From: Idiomarina fontislapidosi
GTDB lineage: Bacteria > Pseudomonadota > Gammaproteobacteria > Enterobacterales > Alteromonadaceae
DNA: 64,000 nucleotides
Assembly: GCF_003226255.1 (NCBI RefSeq)
Contig: NZ_QJST01000007.1
Span: 62,001 to 126,000, forward strand
Reading direction: 5' to 3'
The notes beneath the pieces are model-generated. The model ran no database searches, was not told where the DNA came from, and saw nothing but the letters and a program-made list of their open reading frames with translations. Of this stretch, positions 60,263 to 64,000 are shown one piece after another. A program made the translations under genes and the position numbers. The number at the start of each line of letters is the position of its first letter. Position 1 is the stretch's first letter.

Positions 60263-62865
60263 GATTGTTCCTGTTGTTGGTGCTGATAAATCGCCGATAG
60301 GTCATTGGCTGCTTGATAAGCATGATTCAACGACTTCTCAAGACCTGTAATCGTATCGGCAACCTTATCGATATTGCCCGCAGCCATGTGTTTTTCCAAA
60401 TCAGCTGCACGAGCATGCAGGGCATCTAAACCTAGATTGCCCGCTGCGCCCTTTAACGAGTGAAAGTAACGTCGCGCGCTCTCGTGTTGACCGCGAGTAA
60501 TAAAGTCAGACACTTTCATAGCGCTGTTCTGGTACTCACTAAACAGTTGTTCTACTAAGCGCAAATACAGCGGTACGTTATGTTGTAAACGTGCAAGTGC
60601 CTGCTCAAATTGAATCCCCTTAACCTGAGGATAACGAATTTTCTTCTCGTTTGGATGAGCCGGCTCTGGGGCTTGCTTAACTTCAGTATGCTGCGTGACT
60701 TCATCTTCATAGTGGCCTGGCACGCACCATTTGATGATGGCTTTCAATAGCTGCTTTTCATCGATCGGCTTGGCTATATGACCTTGCATCCCCGCCGACA
60801 ACGAACGTTCCTCATCACCACTCATGGCATTGGCAGTCATCGCAAGGATAGGTAACTGTTTGTAGTCATAATGGGCACGTATTTTCTTCGCCGCAGTAAG
60901 ACCATCCATCACGGGCATTTGAATATCCATCAACACCAATGCGTAAGCTTTATGTTCAATGGCGTCCAATGCCGCCTGACCATGTTCCGCGATATCGACC
61001 TTAAAGCCTTGGCTTTTTAACAGCTCGAGTGCAACTTGCTGGTTAATCTCGTTATCTTCTACTAATAAGATAGGCGCACCCTTGATTGCATCTGGCAAGT
61101 TCATGCTGGGCGAGTCACTCGGTGCCGCAATATTCTCTCGTTTATACAGCGTAGTCGCCAAACTGTGCCCTAACGTTGTTGCCGTAAAGGGCCTGGATAA
61201 AATGTCTGAGATCCCAGCGGCCGCCGCCTGCTCACTCATTTCCTCAGCATAATATCCCGTTGCGAGTATCATTTTAGGTGCATCATCAGCGAATGATTGA
61301 TGGACTTTATGGCACAGTGATAAGCCATCCATACCGGGGAGACGCCAATCAACGAGCAATACATCATAAGGCGCCGCATCTTCGCGTAAAATATCGAGCG
61401 CTTGCTCTGCGGTTCGACAGACCCGTACATCGACCTGATAACTGCGTAACATTTCCTGAATCATCTCACGGGTGCTCAAATTATCATCTATTGCTAACAC
61501 TCGTTTGCCACGCAGTTTCTGAATGAGGTACTGATGATGCGAATCGTCCTGTTGCGGCTGCATCGGCAGTGTTAATTCAATATAAAAAGTAGAACCCTGA
61601 CCAACACCACTGGTTACACCGATATCACCGCCCATTAATTGGATGAGGCGTCGAGAAATCGCTAAACCGAGCCCGGTACCACCATATTTACGGGTGGTTG
61701 AAGAGTCTGCTTGGGTAAAAGCTTTAAACAGGTTAGCGCGCTGCTCTTCATCCATGCCGATACCGGTGTCGGTTACAGAGATGCGTAGCCAGACTTTATC
61801 GGTATTCTTATCCAATAAGGTAACAGCGACATTTATCTCACCATCTTCTGTGAATTTAATGGCATTACTGACTAGGTTTACCAGTACCTGGTTGAGTCGC
61901 AGTGGATCCCCGAGTAACCGCGTTGGGATGTTAGCAGGCAAGTTAATGATGAACTCAAGATCTTTATCGTACGCCTTATAAGCGAACATATCGGCCAAGG
62001 AGGTCAGCACGTCCTGTAAGTCAAAGGGAATACGCTCGATGCTGAGTTTGCCCGCATCAATCTTGGAAAAGTCGAGAATATCATTAATGACGCCCAGCAG
62101 TGCCTGCGATGACGAATCGATGACCTTGATATATCGCTTTTGTTTTTCTGATAATTGGGTTTTAAGGCACAGGTTGGCCATCCCTACGATGGCATTAATG
62201 GGCGTGCGGATCTCATGACTCATATTGGCAAGAAATTCACCTTTTGCCACGTTGGCTTGTTCGGCAGCTTCCTTCGCCTGTTCCATCTGCTCGGCAACGG
62301 ACTTGATAGACGAGATGTCGTAATAACTGCCAATGATGCCGATGACATTCTTTTGGTCGTCATAAAGTGGCACACTGGAGTGTTCAATATAGCGTGTGTT
62401 GTTCGCTAAACTCAGTTCAATTTCAGCATTACATGAGGCTAACCCGTGTTCTAGCGTTAAGCGATCACGCTCTAACAAAACGGGATTTTTCGCTAACCAT
62501 GTCAGTTGGTCATCACGTTTGCCCTCGAGCGCTTCGCTATTACATTGAATATCACGTAAAAAGGCATCATTACCGCCGAGGTATTCAAGATCGCTGTTAC
62601 GCCAATAGACCCGTGTCGGCAAGTCATTAAACACTTGTTGTAATAATTGCTGCGAGCTGGCCGTTAAAAACGGTTGACGCAGCGGAGACGTTAGCGAGGT
62701 CTGGCGCGTCCAAGTAAAAATGACAATACCTGCAATTAATCCAACCGCAACCGAAGCCAGTAATATGTAGTCACTGAGTGGCGCGGGTATAATCAGGTAA
62801 CTCATGATGCTGATAAGTTGAAAGGCAATGAAGCCTATTTGAAACCGTGTCCAGAATGTTGTCAT
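60259..62865 (-). CDS. hybrid sensor histidine kinase (PAS-HisKA-HATPase-REC-REC-Hpt)
   Basis: An 868-residue hybrid kinase. Two N-terminal helices (residues 1-50) anchor it; then a PAS domain (about 80-190, [14 protein letters not shown]), HisKA with His217 in [12 protein letters not shown], HATPase ([34 protein letters not shown]), a first receiver ([18 protein letters not shown]), a second receiver ([19 protein letters not shown]) and a C-terminal Hpt ([12 protein letters not shown]). The first receiver has SRPF where a KPF/Lys is expected, so it may be degenerate. No cognate regulator lies nearby. Output is unknown; BarA-like or multi-step phosphorelay roles are possible. It is divergent from gshA. 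Confidence 0.93.
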   Translation of the reverse strand: MTTFWTRFQIGFIAFQLISIMSYLIIPAPLSDYILLASVAVGLIAGIVIFTWTRQTSLTSPLRQPFLTASSQQLLQQVFNDLPTRVYWRNSDLEYLGGNDAFLRDIQCNSEALEGKRDDQLTWLAKNPVLLERDRLTLEHGLASCNAEIELSLANNTRYIEHSSVPLYDDQKNVIGIIGSYYDISSIKSVAEQMEQAKEAAEQANVAKGEFLANMSHEIRTPINAIVGMANLCLKTQLSEKQKRYIKVIDSSSQALLGVINDILDFSKIDAGKLSIERIPFDLQDVLTSLADMFAYKAYDKDLEFIINLPANIPTRLLGDPLRLNQVLVNLVSNAIKFTEDGEINVAVTLLDKNTDKVWLRISVTDTGIGMDEEQRANLFKAFTQADSSTTRKYGGTGLGLAISRRLIQLMGGDIGVTSGVGQGSTFYIELTLPMQPQQDDSHHQYLIQKLRGKRVLAIDDNLSTREMIQEMLRSYQVDVRVCRTAEQALDILREDAAPYDVLLVDWRLPGMDGLSLCHKVHQSFADDAPKMILATGYYAEEMSEQAAAAGISDILSRPFTATTLGHSLATTLYKRENIAAPSDSPSMNLPDAIKGAPILLVEDNEINQQVALELLKSQGFKVDIAEHGQAALDAIEHKAYALVLMDIQMPVMDGLTAAKKIRAHYDYKQLPILAMTANAMSGDEERSLSAGMQGHIAKPIDEKQLLKAIIKWCVPGHYEDEVTQHTEVKQAPEPAHPNEKKIRYPQVKGIQFEQALARLQHNVPLYLRLVEQLFSEYQNSAMKVSDFITRGQHESARRYFHSLKGAAGNLGLDALHARAADLEKHMAAGNIDKVADTITGLEKSLNHAYQAANDLSAIYQHQQQEQS

Positions 62866-63023
62866 TCGTTACTTGCCAAAACGCTGTGAAAAAAAAATGG
62901 GTGCGCCATAAGTGTGCCACGACACAGGCGTAACGCCAAGTTTATTAAGCCAATCATGGACGCGCGCAGCAAATCTAAGTAAGCTAACCGCATGCGTCAG
63001 AAAAGGTAGTATCGGAGTCCCTT

Positions 63024-64000
63024 TTGCAAACTCAATTCGAACGAAAAATCACCGAACTCACAGAAAACCACTCAAGCGCCATTTGGGAAGGTATTCATCG
63101 TGGAATCGAGCGTGAGGCTTTACGTGTTTTAGAAAACGGCACACTCGCGCCGACCGACCACCCTGAGGCGTTGGGAAAGACGCTTACACATGACACGATT
63201 ACGACGGATTACTCTGAAAATTTACTTGAGTTTATTACCCCCGTTGCTGAGTCAATTCGTACCACATTGTCGCAACTTAAAGATATTCATACGCATACGT
63301 TTAAGGCGTTAGGCGATGAGTTGTTATGGCCTTTGAGCATGCCTTGTTATATTGGCTCGGACAAGGATATTCGCGTTGCTAAATTTGGTGACTCTCATTC
63401 GGGACGAATGAAGTCGCTCTATCGTGTGGGTCTTACTCACCGTTATGGCGCAACCATGCAAATTATATCCGGTGTTCATTTTAATTTTTCGGTGCCCGAG
63501 GCACTGTGGACAGCGATTGCAAAGGACGAACAGGTCGAGGATAACGCGGCGTTTCGTTCAGAAAAATATTTTGCTTTGATTCGCAATTACAAACGGTTGT
63601 CGTGGGTTATTCCATTTTTATTCGGTGCTTCACCGGCATTGTGTGAGTCCTTTTTTACTCAGACGAAAACGGAAAATAAACTGAAAGAGTGGAATTTTGC
63701 TAAGTTAGGTAAGGGGACTTGCTACTTACCTTATGGTACCTCGTTGCGAATGAGTGACTTAGGTTATACCAATAAAGAGCAAGCGAGTCTGAAAATCACC
63801 TATAACAATCTGGATGACTACGTTGCAGGCTTGCGTCGTGCGATTACTACGCCATCCGAGAATTTTAAATCGATCGGTGTGAAAGATAACGGCGAGTATC
63901 AACAGCTTAACAGCAATATTCTGCAGATCGAGAACGAGTTCTACTCGCCGATTCGTCCCAAGCGCACAGCGAAAGGTGGCGAAACGCCAACACAAGCACT
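63024..64000 (+). CDS. gshA: glutamate-cysteine ligase, 3' end cut by window
   Basis: GshA joins glutamate and cysteine, the first step of glutathione synthesis. The frame stays open to the window end; 325 codons are visible of an expected 500 or more. Marks: GIHRGIEREALRV at the N-terminus, GTLAPTDHPEALGKTLTH, TDYSENLLEFITP, GLTHRYGATMQIISGVHFNF and WPLSMPCYIG, all typical of E. coli-type GshA. TTG 63024 has GGAG 6 bases upstream; E. coli gshA also starts with TTG. It is divergent from the hybrid kinase. A glutathione source suits the glutathione-dependent adhC/fghA and grxD in this window. Confidence 0.95.
   Translation, partial: MQTQFERKITELTENHSSAIWEGIHRGIEREALRVLENGTLAPTDHPEALGKTLTHDTITTDYSENLLEFITPVAESIRTTLSQLKDIHTHTFKALGDELLWPLSMPCYIGSDKDIRVAKFGDSHSGRMKSLYRVGLTHRYGATMQIISGVHFNFSVPEALWTAIAKDEQVEDNAAFRSEKYFALIRNYKRLSWVIPFLFGASPALCESFFTQTKTENKLKEWNFAKLGKGTCYLPYGTSLRMSDLGYTNKEQASLKITYNNLDDYVAGLRRAITTPSENFKSIGVKDNGEYQQLNSNILQIENEFYSPIRPKRTAKGGETPTQA

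Overview
The window is a gene-dense stretch of a gammaproteobacterial chromosome with mid-range base composition. Most proteins read as close relatives of Escherichia coli, Vibrio or Shewanella proteins. The neighbourhoods (fadD-rnd, rsxABCDGE-nth, rnt beside motY, trpEGD-trpCF-trpBA beside yciB/yciI, rnm-yciO-scpAB-rluB, recX-alaS-csrA, oadGAB) fit a marine, polar-flagellated member of the Alteromonadales, perhaps Idiomarinaceae. That family call is an inference; there is no rRNA in the window. I see no prophage, insertion sequence, integrase or CRISPR array, so this looks like core chromosome.

Layout. 1-11 kb: end of an alpha/beta hydrolase, fadD-rnd, ycgL, a secreted MltB-like transglycosylase, ycgN, dsbB, fadR, sodB, grxD, a 2-Cys peroxiredoxin, rnt and motY. 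10.5-16.6 kb: the reverse-strand rsxABCDGE-nth operon. 16.8-24.7 kb: a PAP2 phosphatase and a glycosyltransferase, two tRNA-Asn, a 727-base gene-free region with DnaA boxes, an aminotransferase, a MATE transporter, uvrB and two small membrane proteins. 24.7-30 kb: the formaldehyde pair fghA/adhC with a divergent LysR gene, then gltX flanked by tRNA-Val x2 and tRNA-Ala/Glu x3. 30-34.9 kb: tesA divergent from ybbA-ybbP, then a YfcH-like epimerase. 34.8-43.5 kb: a reverse-strand trp operon with a classical attenuator, apparently running on into yciB, yciI and a hydrolase gene. 43.4-50.9 kb: S10 peptidase, divergent fadH, rnm, yciO, scpA-scpB-rluB. 50.9-56.6 kb: agmatine-deiminase-like gene, SIMPL protein, recX, alaS, csrA, tRNA-Ser and tRNA-Arg x2. 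56.8-64 kb: oadGAB sodium-pump decarboxylase, a small membrane protein, a hybrid histidine kinase and the start of gshA.

Themes. Fatty-acid degradation appears three times (fadD, fadR, fadH), with FadR-like sites before fadD and fadR. Redox and metal stress genes cluster at 5-16 kb (dsbB, sodB, grxD with an IscR-like site, peroxiredoxin, rsx). Tryptophan synthesis is controlled by a leader peptide with three tandem Trp codons. motY has a sigma-28-type promoter.

The least explained signals are non-coding: the DnaA-box cluster at 18.78-18.87 kb, a 21-bp-phased direct repeat between the S10 peptidase gene and fadH, and a dyad upstream of oadGAB. Non-ATG starts are frequent (rnd, rnm, recX and gshA with TTG; aspartate aminotransferase, uvrB, scpA, oadG and probably motY with GTG). 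I set several starts downstream of the longest open frame using ribosome binding sites and family N-termini.
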